This document shows, one piece after another, positions 23,667 to 34,383 of a DNA stretch of 64,000 bases (positions are counted from its first letter, which is position 1; each line of letters starts with the position of its first letter). The stretch is from Capniomyces stellatus (Eukaryota > Kickxellomycota > Harpellomycetes > Harpellales > Legeriomycetaceae). Where the stretch lies: NCBI GenBank assembly GCA_001661515.1, contig LUVW01000039.1, positions 210,478 through 274,477 on the forward strand, written 5' to 3'. Made by a program: the position numbers and the translations under genes. The notes beneath the pieces were generated by a model. The model had not been told where the DNA came from, made no database searches, and saw only the letters and a list, made by a program, of their open reading frames with translations.

Positions 23667-25451
23667 TTCTTATACCAGACTTCTTTTATCTAAACTGTAT
23701 CTTTCTTGTCTCTATTTTATCGATTTACCAACTATTCCAAATATTCAGTTTTGTGCTTTTCGGCTTTGTACTTTTCGGTTTTGTACTTTTGATTCTGACG
23801 CTACCTCTGCCTTTACCTTAGAATACCAAGGTTTTGCAAGCTCAAAATACGCAAATTGATACTTGTTTTTTTTATACACCAAACTTTGATACCTTTATTA
23901 ATCTCATTTCAAGTTCAAGCTATAAAGCCTAATTTCCGTTTGTTTTATTTATTTTCTATTGGTTGGTATGTTTACTACATTTAACTCCCAAGTTTTTTTT
24001 TTTTTCCGTTTATCTTTGTTTTTTTTTTTTTTTTTCCAAAGTAAAATTNTTTTTTTTTTTTTTTTTTTTTTTTTTTCCAAAGTAAAATTCTTTGGCAATT
24101 GCATCTAATTTCACCAACTAATTTCAAAGACAAACAGAAAATCTGAGATTCTTGATCTTCACAGACATAAATAAGGCACCACCACACTCTTCCTACTTCC
24201 AATCCACAAAACCGAGACAATTTACCCAAGTACCTGGGAGTAGGTTTTTTATTATTAAAGTTTGAGTGTGGTCTTTTAAACATCGGTATTTGAGACCCAC
24301 TGTATTGTATTTTGAAAGGCTGAGTCAACCAAGAGGCAACTTGGTCAAGTTAATCGCAAAAAGGCATCACTATGCGCTAAAGAGCAATATCAACACTATA
24401 TCCCAACATCTCATTGGTAATGCTTCTACATACCCTAAAACATTGCTGTACTTGTCAACATTTCTATTGGAATTATAAAAAAAATAAAAAGTCACATTGA
24501 TGCATTGGAACACCTCAAAGTAGACTTATGTTATTACTTGCACTTTGTTTGCATTTTAGTAACAGTGTCTTTTTTGTCAACGTGGATGATTAGTTGAGCG
24601 TGTACACATTTGTTATAACACTTTTACAAAAAGAAGAAAAAGAAATGGTCACTCGACTTCCTTGAGAGCCAGATAAAATTGAGTTCTAAATTTAACTATA
24701 GGACCAAGTTATTTTCCTTTTTTTTTTCTATTTTTGTTTTGCCAATTATTGAGCTGTTTTGCAAGTAAAAAAAAAAAAAAAAAAAACNAAAAAAAAAAAA
24801 AAAAAAAAAAAGCCCGAAAAAATAAAAACGATTAACCGGTTTTATCAAAGAAAAAAAAGCCGAGGTTAACCAATGGCTATTCGTTTTTCTTGTAAAGTCT
24901 AAATCAATTGCAACAAGTTACTAGCCAAAGTAAAGGAAATAACAAATAAACGACGTAAAAGCTTGCGGGTAAATTTTGCAAACCACTACAGAGTTTGGTA
25001 TTGTGTTGTTATTGAGATTTGCTAATGCGGAAACGCTGATAGAGTGAGCTTTTTTCTTTCTTTCTACTTCTTCAAAAAACTGTTCTAGCAAATCGAGAGT
25101 ATAACGATTTTGCAAATACGATAAACTATATACTAAACGAGTCTTATGGTTATTGAAGTGGCCCATTTTACACGTTTAACTGAGTGTCTGTGTCGTGTGT
25201 GATAAACTTCATTCTCTTTCTTTTCGACTTGACTTTTTGTTTTCAATAAAAGAAAAAGACAGAAATATACATACTTGATCAACTGTAAATAGCTGTTTAT
25301 ATATAAAACTTAAATTTGACCAACATACAAGACTATAGCAGATTCTCGGTTTTCAAGCCCAAGCCCAAACTGAAGCTGACACTGAACCGTGTATACGAAG
25401 AACAATAGCAAAAAACAAAAAACAAAAAACAAAATACAAGTGAACATAAGA
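23667..25451. other. Divergent intergenic region with homopolymer joins
   Basis: About 1.8 kb between NAA35 and the protease. It contains long poly-T (about 23995-24076) and poly-A (about 24769-24811) tracts, each broken by a single N, which look like low-confidence assembly joins. Short frames at 24266-24478 (plus) and 24921-25166 (minus) show no recognisable feature. Confidence 0.5.
25300..25307 (+). promoter_or_regulatory. Candidate TATA box of the surface trypsin-like protease
   Basis: The sequence TATATAAA lies about 145 bp before the ATG at 25452, leaving room for a short 5' UTR. Confidence 0.4.
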
Positions 25452-26504
25452 ATGGATTATTTTAGTTTCAATCACAAATATATGGCTATGCTGAGTGTCA
25501 TTGTGCTAACAACCAGCACATTCTACTCTGGTGCTGAGCCGACAGGTGGTGGGGTAGTGAAGAAGATATCCAGCATGCGTGCTCTAGACATTTCAAAAGC
25601 CAAATCGGAGCTGTCAGACAAATCGCGGATAGTAAACGGCACTCCTGCAAATCTTGAGGATTTCCCGTTTATAGTTTCGATATCGATAAAGCACAATGGT
25701 TCATATTCATGTGCTGGATCCTTGATTTCTGACACTATTATTCTGTCGGCAGCCCACTGTTTTTCAGAAATCCCTACCAACAGCAGCCTTCCTCTGCCTA
25801 TTTCCGTAATAGTTGGCAGTGCAAGAATCGACTCGGCGCGTTCAAAAAAGCTAAATCCAGTAAAACTGTTTGTACATCCCGCATATGAAAGCAACTCCTT
25901 CCACGATGACATTGCCGTGCTCATACTCGACACGCCTGTTCCATCAAATGTTGCTACACCCATCACCATATTTAGCGCAGAAATCAGCAACGGAATGCCT
26001 GTAACTGTGGCAGGCTGGGGTACTACAAAAAGCGGGAAAAGCGCATTGTCGTCAAATACCTTGAATCAGGTCAACCTAGAGGTCTCTTCTGCAAATAGCT
26101 GTTCAACCATGAACAGTGACTGGAAAGGAAATAATTTAAACTCCATCTGTGTTGCAAACAAAAACAACCAAGATGCTTGTTACGGTGATTCAGGCGGGCC
26201 ATTGATCCACAGAAAGGATGACAGAACCTATCTTGTTGGCATCACAAGTATGGGAAGCTCGCCAGGCGACGGAGGTGATCACGAGTGCGGGTCTGCGGGC
26301 AGTGTTACATACTACACACATGCCTTCTACTACATAGACTGGATAGCCAAAGTAACAGGGTCTGACAGAGACATGTTCTTGAAATACAGCACACCGCAAA
26401 AACTGGTTGAGTTGTCGGGCAGCATGGTTTCCAGCGTGCTGCACCCTTTTTTAATGGTGCTTTTCTCCATCACAGCAGCGCTTTTGGCAGGATATGTATT
26501 TTGA
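25452..26504 (+). CDS. Secreted trypsin-like serine protease (S1A) with a C-terminal membrane/GPI-type tail
   Basis: A protein of 350 residues from the first ATG; the upstream in-frame sequence lacks another ATG. A signal peptide (residues about 10-27) and a short propeptide end at R59, followed by the activation sequence IVNG. The catalytic triad is complete: H102 in SAAHC, D153 in DDIAVL and S247 in GDSGGP. D241, six residues before the serine, sits at the trypsin specificity position, predicting cleavage after Lys/Arg. After the protease domain (to about residue 300) a hydrophilic linker leads to a small-residue cluster (LSGSMVSS) and a 20-residue hydrophobic end. That layout is typical of GPI attachment or a C-terminal membrane anchor. 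It probably acts at the cell surface or wall. It is not closely similar to the minus-strand protease cluster at 39-49 kb. Confidence 0.9.
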   Translation: MDYFSFNHKYMAMLSVIVLTTSTFYSGAEPTGGGVVKKISSMRALDISKAKSELSDKSRIVNGTPANLEDFPFIVSISIKHNGSYSCAGSLISDTIILSAAHCFSEIPTNSSLPLPISVIVGSARIDSARSKKLNPVKLFVHPAYESNSFHDDIAVLILDTPVPSNVATPITIFSAEISNGMPVTVAGWGTTKSGKSALSSNTLNQVNLEVSSANSCSTMNSDWKGNNLNSICVANKNNQDACYGDSGGPLIHRKDDRTYLVGITSMGSSPGDGGDHECGSAGSVTYYTHAFYYIDWIAKVTGSDRDMFLKYSTPQKLVELSGSMVSSVLHPFLMVLFSITAALLAGYVF

Positions 26505-28614
26505 AGCCAAGCAAGCCAAGCTTGTGTTATTTTAGAGTGTTATTCAATGTAGAGTTTGTGTTATATATGTTTATCGTGGATTATGTATACTATGGTTTTA
26601 AGGTAGACATGCTTAATATGATTGTAATTGGTTAATTACGATGCTAACAGGGTGGCTATTGAGTATCCATAAGAATCTAGTTAGAACAATCAGTAAAAAA
26701 AAAAGTATTTTTCTAAAAAGGAAAAATGGTAGAACTTTTTGAATTTAAACAAAAATTAATATAAAATATATAATTTCAATAAAAGTATATAAAATTCCAA
26801 TAAAAAAGCTTGTTCAGAATTTGTGACTGTTATGATTGTAAACAATGCAATGGGAAAATCAGCATTACATTCTACATAAACTTGTTGGCACATTTCACGG
26901 ATTAGCAGGAATTCTGCCGGCAAGATCCAGTGTGAAAAATAAACATAATCAATTGATTCAAATACAAGTTCAAGAAAGCAAGAGTATAATGATGTGTATG
27001 TTATAGATCGAAAAATGTAATTCTAAAAAGAAAAGAAAGAAAAAAATATGAAATTCTTGAAAGAAAAAAAAATGGGATTCTTGAAAAACAATCCGTATTA
27101 GTTCAAGCTTTGAATATCAGTTATCTTTTGTACAGCACTTGAAAAATTAAAGTAAAACGAAAATTGCGTTACATTATGCCACATTATATCACATTATTAT
27201 ATTCATATCTAGCAATGGCAAGATGCTTGTGCTAAATACTAATGTTGCTAACCTAAACTTTATTACAAATATCCACTAATTTATAAAACATGGGAACGTG
27301 TATTCCCCAATCTAGCAATTTTACAATTAAGAATTACAAGGTAAAGGATACTTTGGTGGTTGAAAGAGGAAAAAAAACAGTAAGCAACTGGCGAAGCGAA
27401 TTTGTATTTAACCAAAGCGAACTTCCAAAATGTAAATTTAAATCAACCAAACTAGAAAGAAAAGAATATAAACAAAAAGTGTTCTTGAGCGTCTGGATTG
27501 GTTATTATAAAGACATCAAAGACATCAAGAGACTATGGCTGGTTGGAGATTTGGCAGTATAAAGCTGTATGCCAAGAATAGAACATAGAGACAGAACACT
27601 GTATGCCAGATACCCCTCAAAACAAAAAAAGAAAGTATAACGGCTCACTTTTCAACGCTAGTCAAGAAGCAAAGAAAAAAAGGACAAGGAGAGCAAAGTG
27701 TAGCTATTTGTGAGTGTATTGAAGGGGGTTTTTATTTTATTATAGAAAAGTAGAAGGAAGCTTTAATGGTCAAGGGGTTCTTTTTTTATTTTTTTTGAAT
27801 AGAGCCAAAAAGAAAGCTGTGGAAATTAAGTGTAGATAAATCGTAAATAGGTTGAAAATCAAACAATTGTTGTTAACACTGGAGCTAGAAAGGGGATAAA
27901 AAAAAAAAGGAAGTGGGAGGGAAAAAAAAAGCTAGATGTTCGTAAAAAGGACGCCAATTTAAAGCATACCGGATTGGCTATTCTTGCAGAAGAATAACTA
28001 GGCTTTTATAATTGTCTGCAATTTTGTTGGATGATTACAACCGAGTCATTAAATGATATTCCAATTTAGAATAAGCCATTTGGACTCTATAAGTTGCCTC
28101 ATAAAGGTTAACGTTTAGGAACTGTATCGACTATTTATAAACCTGGACAAATTTGTTTTATTTTCAATATAAAAGTATTTTTAGAGTTGAAAATAATAGT
28201 AATAACACAGAGATAGGTTTACTTTTTGGATTGTAGAGAAACAAACAAACAAACAAACAAACAAACTGTTGAAGGCCAGAGAAGGAATGTCAACCAGCTT
28301 CAGATTTTTCCAACAGTCGAGGATTGAAGCAAAAACAAAAACACATCAATAGGATTATTAGGGAGGGAAGAATTAAAAATAAGCGAGATACAAACCAGAG
28401 TTTAAAGATATAGAAAGAAAGGTAAAGAAAGGTAAAAAGAAAGAAAAGCAGAGAGATTGAGAACTTGGGAATAAAAAGTAGTGATAGTAAGCGTAGAAAT
28501 ACATGAAGATATAGAAAGAAAGATAGATATAAAGAAAGATAGATATAAAGAAAGAGACTAGATAGCTATTTTCAGTTTAAAGAGGCAAACAAGCAGTAAA
28601 GGAGAGTTTGAATA
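26505..28614. other. Intergenic region
   Basis: About 2.1 kb of AT-rich sequence before the EDE1-like gene, with an AAAC tract at about 28240-28265 and AAAGATAGATAT repeats at about 28510-28557. It holds one short ATG-initiated frame (27290-27562), listed separately; nothing else is supported. Confidence 0.5.
27290..27562 (+). CDS. Possible small Lys-rich protein, uncertain
   Basis: A 90-residue frame starts with ATG and MGTCIPQS, which has a Gly-2 and Cys-4 that could be lipidated. It is basic and ends with KRLWLVGDLAV. No family was recognised. It lies isolated in a 2.1-kb spacer, so it may be chance. Confidence 0.25.
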   Translation: MGTCIPQSSNFTIKNYKVKDTLVVERGKKTVSNWRSEFVFNQSELPKCKFKSTKLERKEYKQKVFLSVWIGYYKDIKDIKRLWLVGDLAV

Positions 28615-31600
28615 ATGGATCCATTTTCAAATTTGAAGCAGAACGTTGGTAGAACGAGCAGTACAGGCGAGCAGAGTGTTTACAGCCAAACGGGGGCAAG
28701 TGGAAATGTGTCAGCAGGTTCGACAAGTCCGCAGCAAACGCGTTTGGGCAACAACAATAATAGAGGGACGGGGGCAATCATGGTTGGCAGAAATAGTACG
28801 TGGAGGCCAACAATTAGGGAAATGTCGGCATATGATTTCCTGTACAAACTGGCAGATTATAAGGGCAAGGGCAGGTTGGAGGGAGAGGAAGCGGTGGTAT
28901 TTTTCAAAAAGAGCATGGTGGACGATACGGTTTTGCAGAACATTTGGTTGAACTCGGATCGGGGGAACAAGGGGTATTTAACGCAGGACGAGTTTAGGAT
29001 TTCGATAAAGCTTCTTTCGCTGGCACAGAACGGGAAAACGGTGTCGCTTAGCAACCTGGATACAGAGTGTGCGGTAGCGCGGTTTGTTGGGATCACGGTT
29101 CCAGAATCAGTGGTTATTGGGGAAAAGGCGGCAGAAGAGGTGATTCCGGAGGAGGAGCGGGCTCAGTACGAGAGGTTGTTTATCAGCAGTGGGGCAGTTG
29201 GGGGGATTTTGGCAGGAGAGTTGGCAAAGAACGTGTTGTTGAAGTCACGGCTAGGGGTGGAAGATTTGCGGGGAATATGGTCAATAGCAGATCCAACAAA
29301 CAATGGATCATTAAACAGAGCGGGGTTTGTGTTGGCAATGTATTATGTGAGGAGGCTGATGAGCGGAACTATTAGCCAGGTTCCAAGGTCAGCACCGGTG
29401 TCATTGGTGAGATCAATTGAAATGAAGGATGTGACGATGAATAGGGAACAGGAAATGTCAAACATTCGCAAACTGGATGTAGAGCGTGAAAACTCGAGAG
29501 AAAGAGAAAGAGAAAGAGAAAGAGAAAGAGAAAGAGAAAGAGAAAGAGAAAGAGAAAGGGAAAGGGAAAGAGAAAAGGTTAATAGGAGGCAGACATATGC
29601 ACCACAAGGATTGTTTGCTAGAAAAGAGTTGGAAGAGTGGGAGGTGACTGAGGGGGAAAAGGAGAGGTTTGGGAAGTTGTTTGAGACGTTGGATGTGGAA
29701 AGAAAAGGAGTTGTTTCGGGGGAGGCGGCAGCAGGGTTTTTTGTGCAGTCAAAGCTGCCAGAAAACGATTTGGCATTGATATGGGATTTGTCGGATACAG
29801 AGAACAGGGGTCAACTGACAAGAAACGAGTTTGTAGTGGCAATGTACCTGGTGAACAAAAGGCTGAACGGGGCAACACTACCAGGATCGTTACCAGTTGG
29901 GCTGGCTAGAATGGCAAGGGAGAGTACAAAAGCAGTTTTGGGATTAGGATTGGGGTTAGGAGTAGGAGTAGATGCAAAGTCAATGGAAAAGTATGGAGGT
30001 GGGGGAGAAAGATCAGGAAGTGTAGTGGCGATGGGGGGAATAAATGTGGGAAATAGTGCAGAGATTCGGGAGCTAGAAATGGAAATGAAAAAGACAAAAA
30101 TGGAGATTGAAAAAAACACAAACAGAAGAAAGTCACTCAACACTTCACTGGCAACAGTTGAAGGAGAGAAGCAGAACATGACATTACAACTGAACACGCT
30201 ACGGTTGACGCTGGACTCGGAAAGAGCGATGGTTGGAGAGCTGGAAAACAAGTTGAGGGAGGAGACGATGAACTTGGAGGGGATGAAGGAACTGTGTCAG
30301 CTGGAACACATAAAGGTAGTGGAGATGGGCGCGAGAAAAGAAGAAATCCACAGAATTCTTCTGGCAAATCTCGAGGCCCTGCAAAAGTCGCAGGATTTGC
30401 GGATGTCATTAGTGGGAGAAAGAACGGGACTTGAAGACATGCTCGAAACCGTCAATGTACAGTGTCAGAATCTGGACGACGAAATAGCAAATGAAGTTCA
30501 GCTGCGCGATGCAGTGACTAGCCAGATAGACGCGTGTAGGGCCGAGGTAGTGGCGCGTCAACAACTGTTGGCCAGTAAGACTGAAGAGCTGAACACCAAG
30601 CAACACGAACTGAACGCCAAACGACTCGAGTTGGAGGAGACTTACAAAAAGCAACGCGAAATTGATGAGGCTGAAAAGGAAAATCTTCACCTCCAAGAAA
30701 CCATTTTGCAGACAGAACAACACAATCTGGAACTGAAACTCCAAATCACCAATAAAACAAACGATATTGAAAAAACCATCAAATCTACAGAAATCATCAA
30801 AACCCAAATCAATCAACTACAACAATCTGAAACTAATGATGATACTAACATTAAAGCAATAACAGCAGTAACAGCAGCAACATCAGCAGCTATGATTTTA
30901 TCTGAAAATGATGATACAGTACCACTACCACTACCACTACCACTACCACTACCACTACCACTACCACTACCACTACCAAAACAAGATAATATAAATAAAA
31001 GTCAAGATGGAATTAAAGATTTAGAAACACTAAATCCCGTGTCATCAGAATTACCAGTCTTTCAGGAACAAAATGAAATTGACAAGGAACAAAATGAAAT
31101 TGACAAGGAACAAAATGAATCTGACAAGGAACAAATGGTAAAAGTTTCAAGAAACCCGTCATTGTCGGAATTCAACGAGGATATGGTAGTGCCTGACAGT
31201 CCATCTGAGGCTCTTTTCCAAACTATATTTGGGAAAAACAAGACAAAATTGATAGAAACAGTTCGAGATGAAACAGACGACAACATCAGTGAGATTGGAG
31301 GTGGAGGAATAGGCGAGAGTATAGTAAAAGAAACAGCTTTGGAAACAGATAACTCAATTGACAATGAAGAAATCAAAAAAACAAACCAAGAAATCAACCA
31401 AAGTGTAGCAGTTAGTAAAGAAAATATTGGACTCGCCGAACCTGGAGAATATAAAGCTCGAGCTGTCAGTGCTGGGTCAAGTTCGTTCAAGTCGTTTTCT
31501 ACCCAATCAACTCAAGAGTTTAACAAGGTTGTTTCAATGAACAAATTTGGCAGCTCTTTATCAACTGAAAATATCAATAGCAACAACAGTAACAGTAACG

Positions 31601-34077
31601 GTATTAATGATGCTAATGATATTAATGGTGATAGTGATAGTGATAGTAGTAGTAGTGATAGTAGTGATAGTAGTGATGATAGTAGTGATAGTAGTGATGG
31701 TAGTGATGATAGTAGTGTTAGTGATATTGACAACGAGATCAAACAGAAAAGTATAATAACAAACAAACCAGACGAACCAATTATAGTTCCACCAGCTACA
31801 TATGCAGCAGTAGCAGCAGCAGGAACAGTAGCAGCAGGAACAGTGACATCAGCAAAAACAACAAATGATATTGTACATGTTCATGAAGATTTTGAAAAGA
31901 GATTTCCTGACATTGACCAATTAGCAGATAGTACCCAACCAATAGAATCAAGTCAATTAGCAGAATCAAGCCAATTAGCAGAGTCGATTAAATTAGAAGA
32001 ATCAAGTCAACCAATAGAATCGAGTCAACCAATAGAATCGAGTCAACCAATAGAATCGAGTCAACCAATAGAATCAAGTCAATTAACCGAGTCAAGCCAG
32101 ATGAGCGTTACAGGGTCGTTGGTCAAAGTAGAGAGTTTTGTTAGCCAGGGTGCAAGTGTAAAGACAAATACAAACTCGAATACAAATACAAACACAAATA
32201 CAACTTCAGCGACGTCACTAAACTCTAGCGGATTTGTTCTAGTGCCAGAAGAAAAACAGGCAAGAGACATAGAGTTAAACGAACCACACCAAACACCTAA
32301 TCCATTTTCTGCGCTGGCGTTTGGGGCCAAACCGTTTGAAGGGACTGTGAGCCACCGATCACAGACTGCAGCACCATCTATCAATCCATTTGATACAAAG
32401 CCGTTTGACATAAAGCAATTGAATGGAGATGTTGGCAAATCTAGAAACGACCAGTCAGACTATATAATGAAAATGAACTCTAACCTGGACATTTTTACGG
32501 CGTTTGAAGCACCAGAAACCGATAGTAGAGCTCATAGTGGTTTAGGGGAAAACAGATCCAAGTCAGTTCCTGCTACTAATGAGCCAGATTTCAACAACAA
32601 AAACACCAACACCAAAACAAATTCGGATCTGAAAAATGCGTTTGATTCTTTGTTTGAGAATCTAGACACAAAAACCAACACTAATAATAATACTAATACT
32701 AATAATACTAGTAATGGTATTAATGTCAATATCAACAGTATTGAAACTAGTATTAATACCAATATTGACGGTATTGAAAACAAAGATTCCAAAGTCATCA
32801 ATTTTGATTTATTTCCAACACCCAATACTAATGTATTTGATATCAACAACAACAACAACAATAACAACAATAACAACAAAGACTTGACCGCAGGGCTCAT
32901 CACTGATTCAACAGAGTTAAAGCGGACTCGTTCATCTAATGGCCTGGTTGATCCGTTTATGGAAATAGCTTCAGCCAGTCCTTCAACGTTTGGGTTGTCC
33001 AGTCTAAACACCTCAGCAATGTCAAACCCAAAGTACAACACAATGAAGCTAACCAGCTTCAAGTACGATGACGGTCTGGCGCCAATTGACAAAAACTCTG
33101 GCCAAAAACCCAACGAGACTGGAGAAAAGTTCAGCCCCAAGTTTGGGCAGAGCGAAGATTTTGACACCGTTTTGGCCAAAAGCATGTTTAAGCTAAACAA
33201 TGCAGGAGACGGTGCTAACAACGGCCTCAATTCGGTCAAAATCGAAAAGTCGTTTACCAACCCCGTTGAAATATACAGTACTGATGCGTTCAATCCAGCT
33301 GATCCAGCCAAACAAGTTGCGTCCAAAAACGCACCCAGATTTCTCGATAGATCAGCCAGTGACAGGTCAAAACCTTCGCCCCAAACCAATAGCGGTTCCA
33401 ACAAGCAAAAAAGCGCCGCCCAATCATCAGTCAGGTTCCAGCAAACTCCCCAGAAACCCCAGCAGACCGCCAATTCGGCTGGCAAAACATCAGGAAATGT
33501 CAGTGCTGGTGGTGACTTGAACGAGGACGAAGGTGGGACTGGTGTCAAATCAAGTCTAAAGAATCTAAACGAAAAGGTTGTTGACCAAATGAAGAGACGC
33601 AAGTCCAAGTTTGGAATTCTGAGCTTTTCAAACATTCTGTCAAAAAACAAATCCTCATCGTCAAGCTCCACACCAACCAACAAGAAAAACGTCTCAGCCT
33701 CAGCCTCAGCCTCAGCCACAAGTACAAACTCCAATTCGACCTCAGATAAACAAACAAACAAACAGTCAACTGTAAGCATTAAAGAAGACCAAATGATCAC
33801 TCAGGCTCTTAATTTGTCTTTGGTTGAACAAAAGCGTGTTGATTTAGAAACGAGCAATCTTACCATTACTGATTCCGAGTTTGACGCTTACAAGGCCCAG
33901 CTGACCTCTGATGACTCCAACATTCTCAACGGCCGGTATTGGGTTGATGATAGGAAAAAAATCATCATGTACATCAACCTGAAAAATATGGGCTTTGATG
34001 GCTCCAATGTTGCTGAAACTCTTGAAATGTGTGATTTTGATTTTAACATCACCATGGACTGGTTAATCAACCAATAA
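28615..34077 (+). CDS. EDE1: EDE1/Eps15-like endocytic scaffold: three EH domains, coiled coil, NPF motifs, C-terminal UBA
   Basis: A single-exon protein of 1820 residues. EH1 spans about residues 70-155, EH2 about 180-268 (LRGIWSIADPTNNGSL) and EH3 about 342-425 (LALIWDLSDTENRGQLTRNEF, the best-preserved). EH domains bind NPF peptides of endocytic adaptors. An Arg/Glu tract (about 293-320) precedes EH3, a long coiled coil covers about 482-742, and a low-complexity half follows with PL, SD and SQPIES repeats. Two NPF motifs (TPNPFSAL and SINPFD) lie in the disordered part. The last 43 residues (NMGFDGSNVAETLEMCDFD...WLINQ) form a UBA domain. This order is that of Ede1, which initiates clathrin-coated sites and binds ubiquitinated cargo. 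It is longer than yeast Ede1 because of simple-sequence inserts. Confidence 0.92.
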   Translation: MDPFSNLKQNVGRTSSTGEQSVYSQTGASGNVSAGSTSPQQTRLGNNNNRGTGAIMVGRNSTWRPTIREMSAYDFLYKLADYKGKGRLEGEEAVVFFKKSMVDDTVLQNIWLNSDRGNKGYLTQDEFRISIKLLSLAQNGKTVSLSNLDTECAVARFVGITVPESVVIGEKAAEEVIPEEERAQYERLFISSGAVGGILAGELAKNVLLKSRLGVEDLRGIWSIADPTNNGSLNRAGFVLAMYYVRRLMSGTISQVPRSAPVSLVRSIEMKDVTMNREQEMSNIRKLDVERENSREREREREREREREREREREREREREKVNRRQTYAPQGLFARKELEEWEVTEGEKERFGKLFETLDVERKGVVSGEAAAGFFVQSKLPENDLALIWDLSDTENRGQLTRNEFVVAMYLVNKRLNGATLPGSLPVGLARMARESTKAVLGLGLGLGVGVDAKSMEKYGGGGERSGSVVAMGGINVGNSAEIRELEMEMKKTKMEIEKNTNRRKSLNTSLATVEGEKQNMTLQLNTLRLTLDSERAMVGELENKLREETMNLEGMKELCQLEHIKVVEMGARKEEIHRILLANLEALQKSQDLRMSLVGERTGLEDMLETVNVQCQNLDDEIANEVQLRDAVTSQIDACRAEVVARQQLLASKTEELNTKQHELNAKRLELEETYKKQREIDEAEKENLHLQETILQTEQHNLELKLQITNKTNDIEKTIKSTEIIKTQINQLQQSETNDDTNIKAITAVTAATSAAMILSENDDTVPLPLPLPLPLPLPLPLPLPKQDNINKSQDGIKDLETLNPVSSELPVFQEQNEIDKEQNEIDKEQNESDKEQMVKVSRNPSLSEFNEDMVVPDSPSEALFQTIFGKNKTKLIETVRDETDDNISEIGGGGIGESIVKETALETDNSIDNEEIKKTNQEINQSVAVSKENIGLAEPGEYKARAVSAGSSSFKSFSTQSTQEFNKVVSMNKFGSSLSTENINSNNSNSNGINDANDINGDSDSDSSSSDSSDSSDDSSDSSDGSDDSSVSDIDNEIKQKSIITNKPDEPIIVPPATYAAVAAAGTVAAGTVTSAKTTNDIVHVHEDFEKRFPDIDQLADSTQPIESSQLAESSQLAESIKLEESSQPIESSQPIESSQPIESSQPIESSQLTESSQMSVTGSLVKVESFVSQGASVKTNTNSNTNTNTNTTSATSLNSSGFVLVPEEKQARDIELNEPHQTPNPFSALAFGAKPFEGTVSHRSQTAAPSINPFDTKPFDIKQLNGDVGKSRNDQSDYIMKMNSNLDIFTAFEAPETDSRAHSGLGENRSKSVPATNEPDFNNKNTNTKTNSDLKNAFDSLFENLDTKTNTNNNTNTNNTSNGINVNINSIETSINTNIDGIENKDSKVINFDLFPTPNTNVFDINNNNNNNNNNNKDLTAGLITDSTELKRTRSSNGLVDPFMEIASASPSTFGLSSLNTSAMSNPKYNTMKLTSFKYDDGLAPIDKNSGQKPNETGEKFSPKFGQSEDFDTVLAKSMFKLNNAGDGANNGLNSVKIEKSFTNPVEIYSTDAFNPADPAKQVASKNAPRFLDRSASDRSKPSPQTNSGSNKQKSAAQSSVRFQQTPQKPQQTANSAGKTSGNVSAGGDLNEDEGGTGVKSSLKNLNEKVVDQMKRRKSKFGILSFSNILSKNKSSSSSSTPTNKKNVSASASASATSTNSNSTSDKQTNKQSTVSIKEDQMITQALNLSLVEQKRVDLETSNLTITDSEFDAYKAQLTSDDSNILNGRYWVDDRKKIIMYINLKNMGFDGSNVAETLEMCDFDFNITMDWLINQ
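29494..29576. repeat. GAAAGA microsatellite encoding an Arg/Glu tract in the EDE1-like gene
   Basis: Fourteen or so GAAAGA-type hexamers encode alternating RE residues between EH2 and EH3. The tract would form a charged single helix. Confidence 0.85.
30922..30978. repeat. CTACCA hexamer repeat encoding PL dipeptides
   Basis: Perfect CTACCA units after the coiled coil of the EDE1-like protein encode PLPLPL. Confidence 0.85.
31625..31725. repeat. AGTGAT/AGT repeat encoding a Ser/Asp tract
   Basis: Degenerate AGTGAT and AGTAGT units encode an acidic SD-rich stretch in the disordered region of the EDE1-like protein. Confidence 0.8.
31921..32095. repeat. Minisatellite encoding SQPIES/SQLAES heptad-like repeats
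   Basis: Tandem 18-bp units encode ESSQPI or ESSQLA repeats about eight times. Four central units are nearly identical, which suggests recent slippage. Confidence 0.75.
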
Positions 34078-34383
34078 TCTGCCGACTATTCCATACCTTT
34101 AATTGTTTCTTTTTCCTTCATTTCTTTATTTCTTGATTTCTTTTTCTGATTTTTCTGATTTAATTTCTTTTGATTTTTCTGATTTATTTTCTTAATTTCT
34201 GATTTATTTTCTTTATGCAATTTGAACTTATCAAAAGCTTTTTTTTTCATTTAGTTCTTTATCCTCTTTTCAAGTAATTGATTTTTTTTTATTTTGGTTC
34301 GATTCTTGTTATAATGTTTAATATCTTTGATTGCTCTAGTAATATATTGCTCTAGGGATTAATAAAAGTAGATACAATTCAAA

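Noticed and set aside
32532..33800. Long minus-strand frame opposite the EDE1-like gene
   Set aside because: It mirrors low-complexity codons of the real gene; the plus strand has EH and UBA domains in one continuous frame.
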